DNA of 64,000 nt, taken from the NCBI GenBank assembly GCA_017940245.1, contig JAGAYZ010000040.1, positions 1-64,000 of the forward strand, in the 5' to 3' direction. A model generated the notes under the pieces. It was not told where the DNA came from. It made no database searches and worked only from the letters and a program-made list of their open reading frames with translations. Positions 52,247-61,623 of the stretch are shown here, piece by piece. The DNA comes from Muribaculaceae bacterium. Lineage in GTDB: Bacteria > Bacteroidota > Bacteroidia > Bacteroidales > Muribaculaceae. The position numbers were made by a program, and so were the translations under genes. Position 1 is the first letter of the stretch. Each line of letters starts with the position of its first letter.

Positions 52247-53365
52247 TTATGATAACGCAGTGTTCAAGAAATCCAAAGATTTCTTTTGCCATTCCTTTTT
52301 TATGGCATTTACCGATTCCCAATCAATTGCTTTATCCCATTGGATTGATTCAGTTTTGCCCAAAGGGATCATTCTATCTTGAAGACGAAAAATGTTCAGC
52401 AACGATTCAAATCTTGCCGCACCTCTCTTTTTATTCGTAATCACCCAAAATGGCTTATTGAAGATAATTGAAAAAACACAACCATGGAAAGAGTCGGTCA
52501 ACACCATTTTTGCGTCATAAAAAGAACGCAGCCATTGAGCAACAGGAGGGTAGACAAACTCCCCTTTGTTATGCTCATTCATGTCGCTATATAGCGTCTT
52601 TCGAGGCATGCAAGTATATAGGACGAGGTTCGTCGTTTTCTCAAACCAGGACACCATGTCATTGGTGTCGTTAGTTCGGTCAAGGAAATAATAAAAGATG
52701 TCTCCTTCACAAGGAGTCGAACCTTCATTATTAATAATCTTTATGAAATCCTCTTTATCCAAAAGGAGAGTGGGGTCTAACACTAGTGATGCAGGATAAT
52801 CCAAATAGTTTTTGCATAATTCAATCCCCGTGTCTTCTCTAACGCTTACAGCATTGAAATCATGTATTAATGATTTGCAATCGTCGGTTTGTCGTTGCGT
52901 GAACTCCCAGTTGTCCACTCCGAATGAGGCGGCATAAGCCACTTTTCTTATATTAAATTGTTTAGTGAAGCTTAAGAAATAATATTCGATGTTGCCAACA
53001 TACATGGGCCTCCACACTTGATCACTGCCGACAATTAAAGTGTTAAATTTGTTCTTCCTTAAATAGGCTCTTCTCAACACATCACAGCCCAATTTGGGCG
53101 TTTTAGGATTCACATATTTTTCGGAAAAATAAAGCATGTGTCTGCTTAGCATACGCTTGTCCTTTTGCGAGACATAAAATCTACGAAGCAAGCGATAAAC
53201 AGCATTACGAATACTCCTCAAGAAAACTAACATCCAGGATGTTGTCCTCTTTTGGAAAATCCAAACGTCATGCCCCTGTCTCTTCAGCACTTCTTGTAGG
53301 GCATACGCTTGTAATAGCCCTCCGTAATTGTTGCCCAGAGGATGAGTTACTATGCCTATTTTCAT
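52247..53365 (-). CDS. Polysaccharide pyruvyl transferase
   Basis: A 372-residue enzyme. The family (CsaB/WcaK) adds ketal pyruvate from PEP to sugars. The signature MKIGIVTHPLGNNYGGLLQA (1-20), the conserved TDSFHGCVFSIIFNKPF (about 310-326) and the C-terminal WVITNKKRGAARF are present. It overlaps the preceding epimerase gene by four bases. An FrhB-like Fe-S protein is encoded two genes upstream, a conserved pairing in pyruvylated or nitrogen-modified glycans. A negatively charged glycan is predicted. Confidence 0.92.
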   Translation of the reverse strand: MKIGIVTHPLGNNYGGLLQAYALQEVLKRQGHDVWIFQKRTTSWMLVFLRSIRNAVYRLLRRFYVSQKDKRMLSRHMLYFSEKYVNPKTPKLGCDVLRRAYLRKNKFNTLIVGSDQVWRPMYVGNIEYYFLSFTKQFNIRKVAYAASFGVDNWEFTQRQTDDCKSLIHDFNAVSVREDTGIELCKNYLDYPASLVLDPTLLLDKEDFIKIINNEGSTPCEGDIFYYFLDRTNDTNDMVSWFEKTTNLVLYTCMPRKTLYSDMNEHNKGEFVYPPVAQWLRSFYDAKMVLTDSFHGCVFSIIFNKPFWVITNKKRGAARFESLLNIFRLQDRMIPLGKTESIQWDKAIDWESVNAIKKEWQKKSLDFLNTALS

Positions 53366-54546
53366 TTTACCCCCTTTTTCTTAAGATGTTTGTATGCTGT
53401 TTGGCGTAGCCATAATTCAAAGTCTTTCCATTTTTTTATCAAGAATGAATCGCCATGAATCATCATATAGTAATCTAAACGATTCTTAAGCGTTGCAGAA
53501 CCAAAATAATTAATGAACGAAACGTTGAAATCGTTCATATCTATGTGATTCAGTTTGCACCATTTATAAATGGTTTTATCGGTTGTCGCCTCAAACTCCC
53601 AGTCAATGCCCTTGAAGTAATTGTTGGCTTTATATGCATCAAGAGTCATTTCTATGCCCTCTCCGATAGAGATTCTTTGCTTGAAATCAGGAACAACTTG
53701 TTTTAATTTGGAATTGTCAATAATCGTAGTTATTGCTCTTCCTCCCAGTATCTCTCCGGCTCTTCCAGGATATTCTTTGGCATAGAATTGTGAATCTATG
53801 TTAATTGTTGCCACTTGGCGGTGAACTAGGCCCCCGACTATGTCCAAAACTTCTTTAAATGAAGGCGTTTCGTCTCCGCAGATATTAAAGACTTCATCAA
53901 ATGCATTGGCATTGCCAATGAGTCCGACCAATGCTGTTGCAAAATCTTCTACCCGCATCATGTTACACCGGTTTTCGCCATTGTTCCATGTAATAATGGG
54001 TTTGTTGTGTAGTATCCGTTCCACCAATGTCCAATGATATCCATAAAAAGGAGCAATGCCGTATGGTATGCGTGTGTTGTCATAAGTTATCATAGGACGA
54101 ATTATCGTATAATGTGTGTCCGATTCTTTTGATAACTTAACTAAAGATTGTTCACATTTCCATTTATTTATACTATATGGCCATAATGGCTGGACTTTAG
54201 GATGATCCTCTTTACATGGCCCTGGAATGGAGTTGTTGTAAACACCGGCCGATGAAATAAAGAAGTACTGCTTCGTAAACTTAGAATAGAGATTAAAACT
54301 GGATTCCAACTCATTTTCGTTAAAGCACAAGAAGTCAATGACTGCATCAAAGGTCTTGCCTTCCAGTTGTTTTCTGATATATGCGGTGTTAGACTTGTCA
54401 GAAACGATGAGGTTTGTTTCTTGAGGTATACGGCCCCTGTTGTTCCCACGGTTGATCATGGTTATGTTGATGCCGCGTTTTAGGGCTTCTGTGGTAACGG
54501 CTGTACTGAGAACCCCCGTACCTCCAATTAATAAAACATTCATCAT
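53362..54546 (-). CDS. NAD-dependent epimerase/dehydratase-like protein
   Basis: A 394-residue extended short-chain dehydrogenase. It starts with the Rossmann motif VLLIGGTGVLSTAVTTEALK. The active-site Tyr/Lys pair is probably WPYSINKWKCEQSL (YxxxK, about 155-165). The C terminus is longer than in GalE-type epimerases. It is likely to make an unusual nucleotide sugar for the glycan, but the substrate cannot be told. It overlaps the pyruvyl transferase gene by four bases. Confidence 0.88.
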   Translation of the reverse strand: MMNVLLIGGTGVLSTAVTTEALKRGINITMINRGNNRGRIPQETNLIVSDKSNTAYIRKQLEGKTFDAVIDFLCFNENELESSFNLYSKFTKQYFFISSAGVYNNSIPGPCKEDHPKVQPLWPYSINKWKCEQSLVKLSKESDTHYTIIRPMITYDNTRIPYGIAPFYGYHWTLVERILHNKPIITWNNGENRCNMMRVEDFATALVGLIGNANAFDEVFNICGDETPSFKEVLDIVGGLVHRQVATINIDSQFYAKEYPGRAGEILGGRAITTIIDNSKLKQVVPDFKQRISIGEGIEMTLDAYKANNYFKGIDWEFEATTDKTIYKWCKLNHIDMNDFNVSFINYFGSATLKNRLDYYMMIHGDSFLIKKWKDFELWLRQTAYKHLKKKGVK

Positions 54547-55206
54547 TTATGCTTTCCAATTTATGTTTTCACGAACGATTCTTGCCGGAACACCCGCAGC
54601 TAACGAATGTGGTGGAATATCGTTCACAACTAAAGCTTTGGCTGCTATGATTGAGTCATTTCCAATTGTCACACCTTTCAAAATGGTTGCGCCCTGACCT
54701 ATCCAAACGTGGTTTCCGATAGTAATGGGCTTGGATGGTTCATAGCCATCTTCCAATATATAATGCACATCGTCAGAACGAAGGACCACGTCCCTCGCAA
54801 AGAGTGAGCCGGAACCTATATGAATTTTTTTGCCTGCTGTAATTGAACATCCCTCATTGGCTACCAGTCCTTCAATCTCCAGTTCTCCTTCAGGCATTAC
54901 TCGAATATACATTCCGGCAAACTGTTCAAATCCTTCGGTTCCTATTGTGAATGTGCTGTTTTCTTGCAAAAGCAATCGTCCCTCTATGCGAGAACCTTTT
55001 ATCTGCGGTGTTCCCAAAATGAAGTTCCCGTTTAGAATCAATTTTGAGCCTTTCTCAAATTTTATCAAGGCATTACGGGTGGGCAAGAAGAACTTGCTTT
55101 TATTATTCCTCTGAACATGACTACTGAAAAAATTATATTTCAAGAAAAGGTACCATGCCTTTGGTGAATGCCCTAAGCGTCCGATTCCCAATAGAATTCT
55201 GTTCAT
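54547..55206 (-). CDS. LbH acyltransferase (WcaF/colanic-acid acetyltransferase-like)
   Basis: A 219-residue protein whose C-terminal half is a left-handed beta-helix of hexapeptide repeats (about 60-205), ending in the typical VWIGQGATILKGVTIGNDSI and LAAGVPARIVRENI. The catalytic-type residues are in SDDVHYILEDG, where the classical His is seen. It is predicted to O-acetylate the glycan. It overlaps the FrhB-like gene by four bases. Confidence 0.9.
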   Translation of the reverse strand: MNRILLGIGRLGHSPKAWYLFLKYNFFSSHVQRNNKSKFFLPTRNALIKFEKGSKLILNGNFILGTPQIKGSRIEGRLLLQENSTFTIGTEGFEQFAGMYIRVMPEGELEIEGLVANEGCSITAGKKIHIGSGSLFARDVVLRSDDVHYILEDGYEPSKPITIGNHVWIGQGATILKGVTIGNDSIIAAKALVVNDIPPHSLAAGVPARIVRENINWKA

Positions 55207-56381
55207 TGTCGTATTTTCTTAATTAGATTGGAAATTGTCACTTTGACGTTGTATATAAACCATTGCCAGGGCGAACGAATGGGGAAAAATTCTTTTGCAA
55301 CCTCTTGAAATGGTTTGTTGTCTATAGCGTCAAAGAATAAATCTCTGTTGTCATAAACAGTTTTCAGGGAGGAATCAATAGCCTTATTCCCGATTTTTGC
55401 ATCAGACATTGTAAATTCTTTCCAAACAATATGATTCTTGATGTGATTAAACAGATTTAACCCTTTGGCTGAATTGATCATCACTAAAGACGTGCCTTTG
55501 TCTTGATCCATATTGGTGTCCAACTGTTCAATACCCCAAAAATCGGCCAATGTGATATCTGCCTTTTGGGGGAAGCCCTTGAATTGGCATTCATAACATG
55601 AAGGACGTGCAAAATTCCCATATTGTAAATAGCCTATCAAAAACATGTCGTGATCACGGTCCTTACAATATTCTTTCCCATTGGAAAAAATCACTCTGGT
55701 TGAAAAGTTATGCCATCCCCATTTTTTATACTTGAATTTTATGCTTGTGGCTTTTGATTCAAATTGATGTTCAAGCATTTTGATGTATGAGAGGAATACT
55801 TTTGGAGAATTCACACCACGGCATATGAAATCTGATGTAATTAGATTATCGTAATCTTTTTTCAGATACTTGTACAATGCCTGAATTTGGCAAGGAGCGG
55901 CACAGTAGAACACGGTTTTACCCGAATTCAACAATTTTTTTATTTCTTTGTATTGCCCCGCCATTGAACTTTGCAGGTATTTAGAACTGCGTATTTCATC
56001 CAGCCTTGCTGGATTGCCAGTCGTAATGTGGGAAACCGTATGGTCTTCATTGTATATTGCTCCTCCCACATAGCCGCCTTGTGCAAATATATATTCAGAC
56101 AAAGCCGAATGAATTCCGCCAGAGGTGCTGTCCATACGTATGTCATTGTTTTTGTTATATGCTGCATAGACTAAAGGCTCTTTATATCTTATAATTATCT
56201 CCGATTTGTTGAGCGTAGGACAAACTTGCTCACAAAGTTTGCAATCTATGCAATTGTCGGTGTCTACTTTAGGATACCAAAATCCTTCTTTGTCAGTCTG
56301 AAATGTGATGACCCCCTTGGGGCAAATATCACCACAAGCATTACATCCGCAACAATCAACTTTTTTCTTTATGCTAATCAT
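55203..56381 (-). CDS. FrhB-like Fe-S protein (coenzyme F420 hydrogenase beta-subunit family)
   Basis: A 392-residue protein. The N terminus has two [4Fe-4S] motifs (Cys 10, 13, 16, 20 and Cys 44, 47, 50, 54). The FrhB N- and C-terminal domains follow (about 75-360), with conserved phrases TSGGIHSALSEYIFAQGGYV and FYCAAPCQIQALYKYL. F420 is not expected in this organism. In Bacteroidota such proteins are encoded beside polysaccharide pyruvyl transferases and take part in an unknown redox step. Confidence 0.9.
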   Translation of the reverse strand: MISIKKKVDCCGCNACGDICPKGVITFQTDKEGFWYPKVDTDNCIDCKLCEQVCPTLNKSEIIIRYKEPLVYAAYNKNNDIRMDSTSGGIHSALSEYIFAQGGYVGGAIYNEDHTVSHITTGNPARLDEIRSSKYLQSSMAGQYKEIKKLLNSGKTVFYCAAPCQIQALYKYLKKDYDNLITSDFICRGVNSPKVFLSYIKMLEHQFESKATSIKFKYKKWGWHNFSTRVIFSNGKEYCKDRDHDMFLIGYLQYGNFARPSCYECQFKGFPQKADITLADFWGIEQLDTNMDQDKGTSLVMINSAKGLNLFNHIKNHIVWKEFTMSDAKIGNKAIDSSLKTVYDNRDLFFDAIDNKPFQEVAKEFFPIRSPWQWFIYNVKVTISNLIKKIRQ

Positions 56382-56405
56382 ATGAATGTGAAAAACAAGT
56401 CTTGT

Positions 56406-57398
56406 TTATTTTGTCAATAATGTGGAGACATATGCTTTTGCCTTATTAAAGTGTCTTCTTCCCCAGAGGTTTAGCTGTAATAGAAAAGCTTTTGTCTTAT
56501 TATTTCCAGCTTGAATTCTTATCCACTGATTCCGGTATGTCTTAAAATCAGTTTTATTCTTATAATTGTAGGCATGACTCATCAATTCATGATAATACCT
56601 TGAATCAATCAAGTTCTGAATATGTTTTCTCTTGGCTGAATCTCTTTCTATATCGTCTGCAACACTTGATAACACATCATGGGCAACACCCCAATTTTTA
56701 AGGATTTGCTCGTAGGTGTGCTTTGTTCTTGAATGACTGTTTGGCCTAATTAAATAAAAATACAAATAATCATCTAAATAACCTACAGGATACTTATAAG
56801 CTATTGGCAAAATTAATTGAAAGTTTTGTCCAATTTCGCGAGGTGCGGCAATCTGTAAGGGTTTAGGCATTGAGTCTCGAAACATGTTTGCACGCCAGAA
56901 ATAACCTCCTGGAGTATAGAAGACATTATTTCCCGAAATTAAGTCTGCAAAGAGATGGTCTTTACCCATTGGTTGCTTGCGCTCCATGGTGCCTAAAACT
57001 GAAAGGGTTTCAAAGTCAAGAACTTTCACCTTGTTGATGAGCAAACCAATTTGTGGGCGTTGCTCCATATAATCAACTTTCTTTTCTATGGCATCAGGGG
57101 GGAGAATATCGTCAGAATCCACAAATGCCACATATTCGCCTGTGAAAATAGGTAATGCTAAATTGATGGCGGCAGATTGGCCCTTATTCTCTTGTTGAAG
57201 ATATATATAATTGATACCTTTTTGTTCAAGTCTTTCTTTGAATGAACATAAAACATGTTCCGTATTATCAGTTGAACCATCATTAATAATGATTAGTTCA
57301 ATTGGTCTATAACGTTGACTTAAAACTGATTCTAAAAATCGGGATATATATGCCTCACCATTATAGCAGGGAGTTATGATTGAAACATTCTTGTTCAT
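56406..57398 (-). CDS. Glycosyltransferase family 2
   Basis: A 330-residue GT-A enzyme with VSIITPCYNGEAYISRFLES (5-24), IIINDGSTDNTEHVL and the DxD motif AFVDSDDILPPDAIEKKV (about 92-108). The length and C-terminal helix set fit the WbbL/EpsJ-like group. It lies 18 bases downstream of the flippase gene and 25 bases upstream of the FrhB-like gene. Confidence 0.93.
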   Translation of the reverse strand: MNKNVSIITPCYNGEAYISRFLESVLSQRYRPIELIIINDGSTDNTEHVLCSFKERLEQKGINYIYLQQENKGQSAAINLALPIFTGEYVAFVDSDDILPPDAIEKKVDYMEQRPQIGLLINKVKVLDFETLSVLGTMERKQPMGKDHLFADLISGNNVFYTPGGYFWRANMFRDSMPKPLQIAAPREIGQNFQLILPIAYKYPVGYLDDYLYFYLIRPNSHSRTKHTYEQILKNWGVAHDVLSSVADDIERDSAKRKHIQNLIDSRYYHELMSHAYNYKNKTDFKTYRNQWIRIQAGNNKTKAFLLQLNLWGRRHFNKAKAYVSTLLTK

Positions 57399-57415
57399 GC
57401 AAAAAGGTTAAAATT

Positions 57416-58957
57416 CTAAAACTTAATTCTTAGTTTTTCCAACAATACTATTCTGGTCTCTTTATCAAGCATCAAAAAATAAGTGATAAATGCAGTGCTT
57501 ATAGTAGAGCAAAAGCAAACTAAAAGAAAACGAATAAATGATTCTTCACCACACATGAGCTTAAATCCATAAACTAGGGAAAAGACAAGAATTCCCAAAA
57601 TCAGACTAGGCAGGGTCGCTTTTCTTAAGTATTGCACAACATTAAACTCAGGCATATTTTGTTTAAGAAAAAACACACAAGACCCAGCTAAAACAAACAT
57701 CAATAAAAAGTCAACGATGAATGGTATCAAAGGGCTAAATCCCATTCTTAACAGAACATAGGAAATGGGCACGATTAGGAACAAGATTGATCCGTTAGCG
57801 ATGCTAATATTTCTAATTCTTCCAGTTGCATGTATGCCAAACATTAGGGGTGCAAATAAAGTCCTCACTAAATTAATTCCTAAAGATATGGCACAAAACT
57901 CATAAGTATATGGTGGTGGAGTTTTTAACCATAGGTCAATGACAAATCTTGTTTCAAAAATTAATGGAACTGATAAAAGTGTCATTAAACAAAATGAATA
58001 CTTCGAGGCATTAATCATATATTTTTCCATACTTTCATATTCTTCTCGAGAATATGACTTCACTATCGAGGGCCGAATAGCTAACATGAAATTGTCAGAA
58101 AAACTCTTAACAGCACCCTGCACATAATTGGAAAAACCGCATGCTGCGTTGATGGCTGGCCCAAAAAACAAATTTAGGATTATATTAACGCCTTGCCCAC
58201 GCATCATTACCCCAAAGTTGCCAAATACATCCCACATAGAGAAGCTTAACATGGGCTTTGTGATGGCTTGATCATAGAATAACTTAAAATGGCACTCTTC
58301 ATTTTTCCTGGAACAGTACAAAACATATGTTAATTGAATGGAAAGTGTCACAATAAATATCAATATGCCGTAGGAAATGAGCCTGTCAAAAGGAATAATA
58401 AAAATCAAGTAGCTGACCAGCAATTTAAGCAATGCGTCAGCAATTGATACGAAAGCATAAACATTCATCTGCTCGTGGGCTATGATGGAGGCGCTATATG
58501 GCACTTGTATTATCCCGATGCAGCAAGAAAGAACTGAAAATTGGTAAACGACGCGCGCGGCGTTCATTCTCGAGTCAGGTATATTTAATTTGTATTCCAA
58601 TAGCCATAATCCTATGGTTTCTGATAATGCTAAAACGATAAGTGCCAGACATATATGTATATTCAAGGACGTGGAAAAGACTTTGCTGAGTTTATTTCTG
58701 TCGCCGCGGCCTAATTCGTATGTCAGAAACCGTGAAGTGGCTCCTGACAGTGAACTGTTGAGGAAGACAAATAAAGTTACGACACCACCAACCACTTGAT
58801 AAATGCCTGTATCTTCTATGCCCAAAGCCTCCAGATATACTCTAGATGTGTATAATGCCACAAGCATCAATAGCATCATACGGAAGTACAGATATACCGT
58901 GTTTTTGGCGATGCGGCGGTTGTTGGAGGCCTGGATGTCGGGGGGGGTGTCGGGCAT
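57416..58957 (-). CDS. Wzx-type lipid-linked oligosaccharide flippase (MATE-like)
   Basis: Starting at MPDTPPDIQASNNRRIAKNT (58957) gives 513 residues with about 13 membrane helices, the first near residues 22-42 (VYLYFRMMLLMLVALYTS). A frame 61 codons longer reaches 59140, but its extra segment is Pro/His-rich and unlike a transporter N terminus. Family: polysaccharide flippase/MATE-like, moving the undecaprenyl-linked repeat unit across the inner membrane. It is the first gene of the glycan locus. The codons ACC-CCC-CCC at positions 4-6 form an 8-C run (58940-58947) that could slip. Confidence 0.9.
   Translation of the reverse strand: MPDTPPDIQASNNRRIAKNTVYLYFRMMLLMLVALYTSRVYLEALGIEDTGIYQVVGGVVTLFVFLNSSLSGATSRFLTYELGRGDRNKLSKVFSTSLNIHICLALIVLALSETIGLWLLEYKLNIPDSRMNAARVVYQFSVLSCCIGIIQVPYSASIIAHEQMNVYAFVSIADALLKLLVSYLIFIIPFDRLISYGILIFIVTLSIQLTYVLYCSRKNEECHFKLFYDQAITKPMLSFSMWDVFGNFGVMMRGQGVNIILNLFFGPAINAACGFSNYVQGAVKSFSDNFMLAIRPSIVKSYSREEYESMEKYMINASKYSFCLMTLLSVPLIFETRFVIDLWLKTPPPYTYEFCAISLGINLVRTLFAPLMFGIHATGRIRNISIANGSILFLIVPISYVLLRMGFSPLIPFIVDFLLMFVLAGSCVFFLKQNMPEFNVVQYLRKATLPSLILGILVFSLVYGFKLMCGEESFIRFLLVCFCSTISTAFITYFLMLDKETRIVLLEKLRIKF
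58940..58947 (-). repeat. Eight-C homopolymer at the 5' end of the flippase gene
   Basis: On the coding (minus) strand the run is CCCCCCCC, overlapping codons 4-6 after the likely start. Length changes would frame-shift the flippase. Confidence 0.7.
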
Positions 58958-59127
58958 TGAGGGGTGAAGATTCGATATTTTTGGGTTGGGGTAAAATCCT
59001 GGGGGATGCAAGGCGGTGTAATGCTCTGCAGGAAAGGATTTTAATGAAAATGTTAGTGGGTGCGTGGCACCCGTGGCGGTTCTCATGCCGCGGTCGTGGC
59101 GTATGGGGAGAACCGTTGCTTTTGGCG

Positions 59128-59135
59128 CAAAATTA
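59128..59135 (-). promoter_or_regulatory. -7 element of the glycan locus
   Basis: Minus-strand TAATTTTG, about 170 bases upstream of the flippase start at 58957. No perfect -33 at normal spacing is visible. No UpxY/UpxZ antiterminator genes or invertible repeats are seen beside it. Confidence 0.5.
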
Positions 59136-59140
59136 AACAT

Positions 59141-59453
59141 TATTTTACAATTTCCATGTCAATCAATAGTTAAATTTCCTCAATGCCTGTTTAAATCGCT
59201 GTGCCACAGTTGGCGGCATCCCGGCGCACGCACCTGGCGTTGCCGTCCTGAACTGCCCTCACCGCACGAACCGCCCCAAGTCGCATGAACTGCCCCTACG
59301 CAGAGCAAATCGCCGCTTCATGGCTGACAAACGGCCAAGTACTGCCATCGGCACGCCATCGGGATTACATGCAGGTTGGCGATGGGTATAACAATAGTGC
59401 CGCCCACGGCTGAACTGTGAGCGGCACTGTGTGACAGATGATTGAGCGGTGTG
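59141..59453. other. Gene-free spacer upstream of the glycan locus
   Basis: About 310 bases without a supported gene. A degenerate threefold repeat (GAACTGCCC-type units, about 59250-59305) and a hairpin (59396-59428) are the only structures seen. Confidence 0.5.
59396..59428 (-). terminator. Possible terminator of the secreted T9SS-tail protein gene
   Basis: An 8-base stem AGTGCCGC/GCGGCACT with a 17-base loop, 26 bases after the stop, followed on the minus strand by ATTGTTATAC. The T run is weak. Confidence 0.5.
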
Positions 59454-60230
59454 CTACTTCACGATAATTTTGCGGCCTTTGACCACATAGATGCCAGAGG
59501 CCAGGTTGTTGACCTCGCTGACCGTTACGCCTTGAGCTACTCGCATGCCGAGCACGTTGTAAACGTCCACGATGTCGTCGGCAGCAGCAATCTCATTGAT
59601 GCTGGTCAACTCACCGGGTGCCAAGTGGTTGACGGTGAGGTTGTAGTGCTGCTCGCCAGGAATGCTGATGAAGCAACGGGTGGCATAAAAGAGCGCCTTG
59701 TCGTTGTCGATGTAAGTGAATTTGGCATCAACATTGTCGATGACGCGAATGCCGTACAGGTGCTTGGCGTCGGTCTTGACGGCAGCGCCGCCGAAGGTCA
59801 CCTCCACGCCACCGCCGGTAGTCATGGTCACCCGCGATTCCTTGCTTTCCACGCGTGTGCTGACTTGCAGCTTCTTGGTGCCGGTCTCGCCGGGGTAATA
59901 GAGAATGTAGGGCGTATTGGCTTGCAAGCCCTGGGCCTTGCAGTCCTGGAAGTTCAGCACGATGTCGGCCCCCTGCTGCGTCACGCCCACCAGGCGTTCG
60001 AGCCTCACTCCGTGTCCCAGTGCCTCGTCAATCTCCTGCTCGGTCATGGCAAATGGCAATGAAATCGTGTTCCAGCCATTGAACAGGTAACGGTCGGCGG
60101 TCACGTCGCACTGCTGACCGTCGTAGCGCTCAACCGGTGTGCCGCTGTAAGTGTTGAGCTTGAGCGGAGTTTGCGACCAGGCGGTGAGTGCGAGTCCCGC
60201 CAAAGCAATCATAGAGAATACCTTTTTCAT
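59454..60230 (-). CDS. Secreted protein of unknown function with T9SS-type C-terminal tail
   Basis: A 258-residue protein with a signal peptide (MKKVFSMIALAGLALTAWSQ). The mature part begins with a WNTISLPFAM segment typical of a beta-sandwich domain seen in many Bacteroidales surface proteins. Beta-rich domains follow, then the sorting tail VDVYNVLGMRVAQGVTV and GIYVVKGRKIIVK (about 210-258). No catalytic motif is recognised. The domain is probably structural or carbohydrate-binding. Confidence 0.8.
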   Translation of the reverse strand: MKKVFSMIALAGLALTAWSQTPLKLNTYSGTPVERYDGQQCDVTADRYLFNGWNTISLPFAMTEQEIDEALGHGVRLERLVGVTQQGADIVLNFQDCKAQGLQANTPYILYYPGETGTKKLQVSTRVESKESRVTMTTGGGVEVTFGGAAVKTDAKHLYGIRVIDNVDAKFTYIDNDKALFYATRCFISIPGEQHYNLTVNHLAPGELTSINEIAAADDIVDVYNVLGMRVAQGVTVSEVNNLASGIYVVKGRKIIVK

Positions 60231-60394
60231 AATTGTACGATTTATAAAGTTAAACTCATTGTCTTTTGAAAGATTGTTGCGAATTTAGTCAAAAAATTTG
60301 GAATCGTCAACAATTTAGTCGGAAAAAGTGTGATTTGCCGCAACTCACCAATCGCCAGCGACCTATGCCAAGCAGACCGCAGGACTAGAAAAAA

Positions 60395-61585
60395 TCAACG
60401 CTTGATCCTGGCCACGGCATCGCGAAGCTGTTCCATGGCCCGAGCCAGCAACGGACGCGGAGTGCCTACATTGAGACGCATGTGGCAGTAGCCCGGCACG
60501 CCGTAGATCTCACCGTCATTCAGTGCCAAGTGGGCCTCTTGGATGAAGAACCGCACCAGTTGAGAATGGTCCAGACCCAGGCGGCGGCAGTCAAGCCACA
60601 TCAGGAACGATGCCTGGGGCTTGATGGGGTAGATGTCGGGGATGTGTTCCTGGCAGTATTGCGAGACAAACAGCACGTTCTTCTCAATATATTGTTTGCA
60701 TGCTTCGAGCCACGGCTCGCCGTAGCGATAGCCCACCTCTGTGGCGAGCAAAGCCGTGATGTTGGCATTGCACAGCTCATTCACCTCCACCCAGTGATAA
60801 AACTCGCTGCGCAGCTCCGGATTCTTGATTACGAGCCACGTGCTCTTCAGGCCGGGAATGTTGAAGGTCTTGCCGGGTGAGCCACAGGTGATGGTCACGG
60901 CTGCGGCTTCCTCACTCACTGTGGCCAACGGCACATGCTTGTGGCCGAAAAGTGTCATGTCGCCAAACACTTCGTCGCTGAACAGGATCACGCCGTGACG
61001 GTGGGCCAATGCCGCCAATTGCCGCAATTCCTCTGCTTTCCAGACAATTCCTATAGGGTTCTGGGGATTGCACACCACCATGATGCGTGGCTTCTGTTCG
61101 ATGAACACACGCTCCAGGTCGTCAAGATCCATGCGATAGAAATGGTCGCCCGTGGGCACCAGATTGTTGCGCACAGCCAACCTGCGGTTACCCTCAATCA
61201 CGTCCTTGAAGTCGTAATATACTGGTTCCTGCAGCACTACACGGTCGCCCGGCCGGGTGAAGAAGTTGAGCACCATGCCCAGTGCAGGCATGCCGCCGGG
61301 CATGAACGTCATCTCCTCACGGCTGATTTCAAAGCCGTTGCGCCGTCGTTGCCAGTCGATGATCGACTGCCAGTAGGCATCGTAACAGCAGGTGTAGCCG
61401 TAGATGGGGTGGTCGGCTAGGCGGTGCACCAGTGCCTCGGTGATTTCGGGGCACACGGCGAAGTCCATATCGGCAATCCACAGTGGCAACAGGTCGTCGC
61501 GGCCATAATCTTGTTTTAGTACTTCAATTTTCTTGCATTGTGTTCCGTGACGGTCAATGATCTGATCGAAATTATATTGTGACAT
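60395..61585 (-). CDS. PatB/MalY-family PLP aminotransferase (cystathionine beta-lyase type)
   Basis: A 396-residue fold type I PLP enzyme. Starting at MSQYNFDQIIDRHGTQCKKI (61585) is preferred over a frame 31 codons longer. Marks of the PatB family are LPLWIADMDFAVCPEITEAL (about 33-52), VCNPQNPIGIVWK, the PLP lysine in CGSPGKTFNIPGLKSTWLV (about 230-248) and the end HMRLNVGTPRPLLARAMEQL. The likely reaction is beta-elimination of cystathionine or cysteine. Confidence 0.93.
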   Translation of the reverse strand: MSQYNFDQIIDRHGTQCKKIEVLKQDYGRDDLLPLWIADMDFAVCPEITEALVHRLADHPIYGYTCCYDAYWQSIIDWQRRRNGFEISREEMTFMPGGMPALGMVLNFFTRPGDRVVLQEPVYYDFKDVIEGNRRLAVRNNLVPTGDHFYRMDLDDLERVFIEQKPRIMVVCNPQNPIGIVWKAEELRQLAALAHRHGVILFSDEVFGDMTLFGHKHVPLATVSEEAAAVTITCGSPGKTFNIPGLKSTWLVIKNPELRSEFYHWVEVNELCNANITALLATEVGYRYGEPWLEACKQYIEKNVLFVSQYCQEHIPDIYPIKPQASFLMWLDCRRLGLDHSQLVRFFIQEAHLALNDGEIYGVPGYCHMRLNVGTPRPLLARAMEQLRDAVARIKR

Positions 61586-61615
61586 TTTTGTAGGTTTTTG
61601 TGTTGATTTTGCATG

Positions 61616-61623
61616 CAAAATTA
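61616..61623 (-). promoter_or_regulatory. -7 element of the PatB-like gene
   Basis: Minus-strand TAATTTTG, 30 bases upstream of the start codon; the -33 element is not clear. The 361-base gap to dapF otherwise holds only the divergent dapF promoter. Confidence 0.55.

Noticed and set aside
58958..59140. N-terminal extension of the flippase from 59140
   Set aside because: The extra 61 residues are Pro/His-rich, without a membrane-protein start, and reach to within a few bases of the -7 box; the Met at 58957 fits the family better.
59250..59305. Threefold GAACTGCCC-type repeat upstream of the glycan locus
   Set aside because: Units are too degenerate and unequal in length to call a real repeat array.
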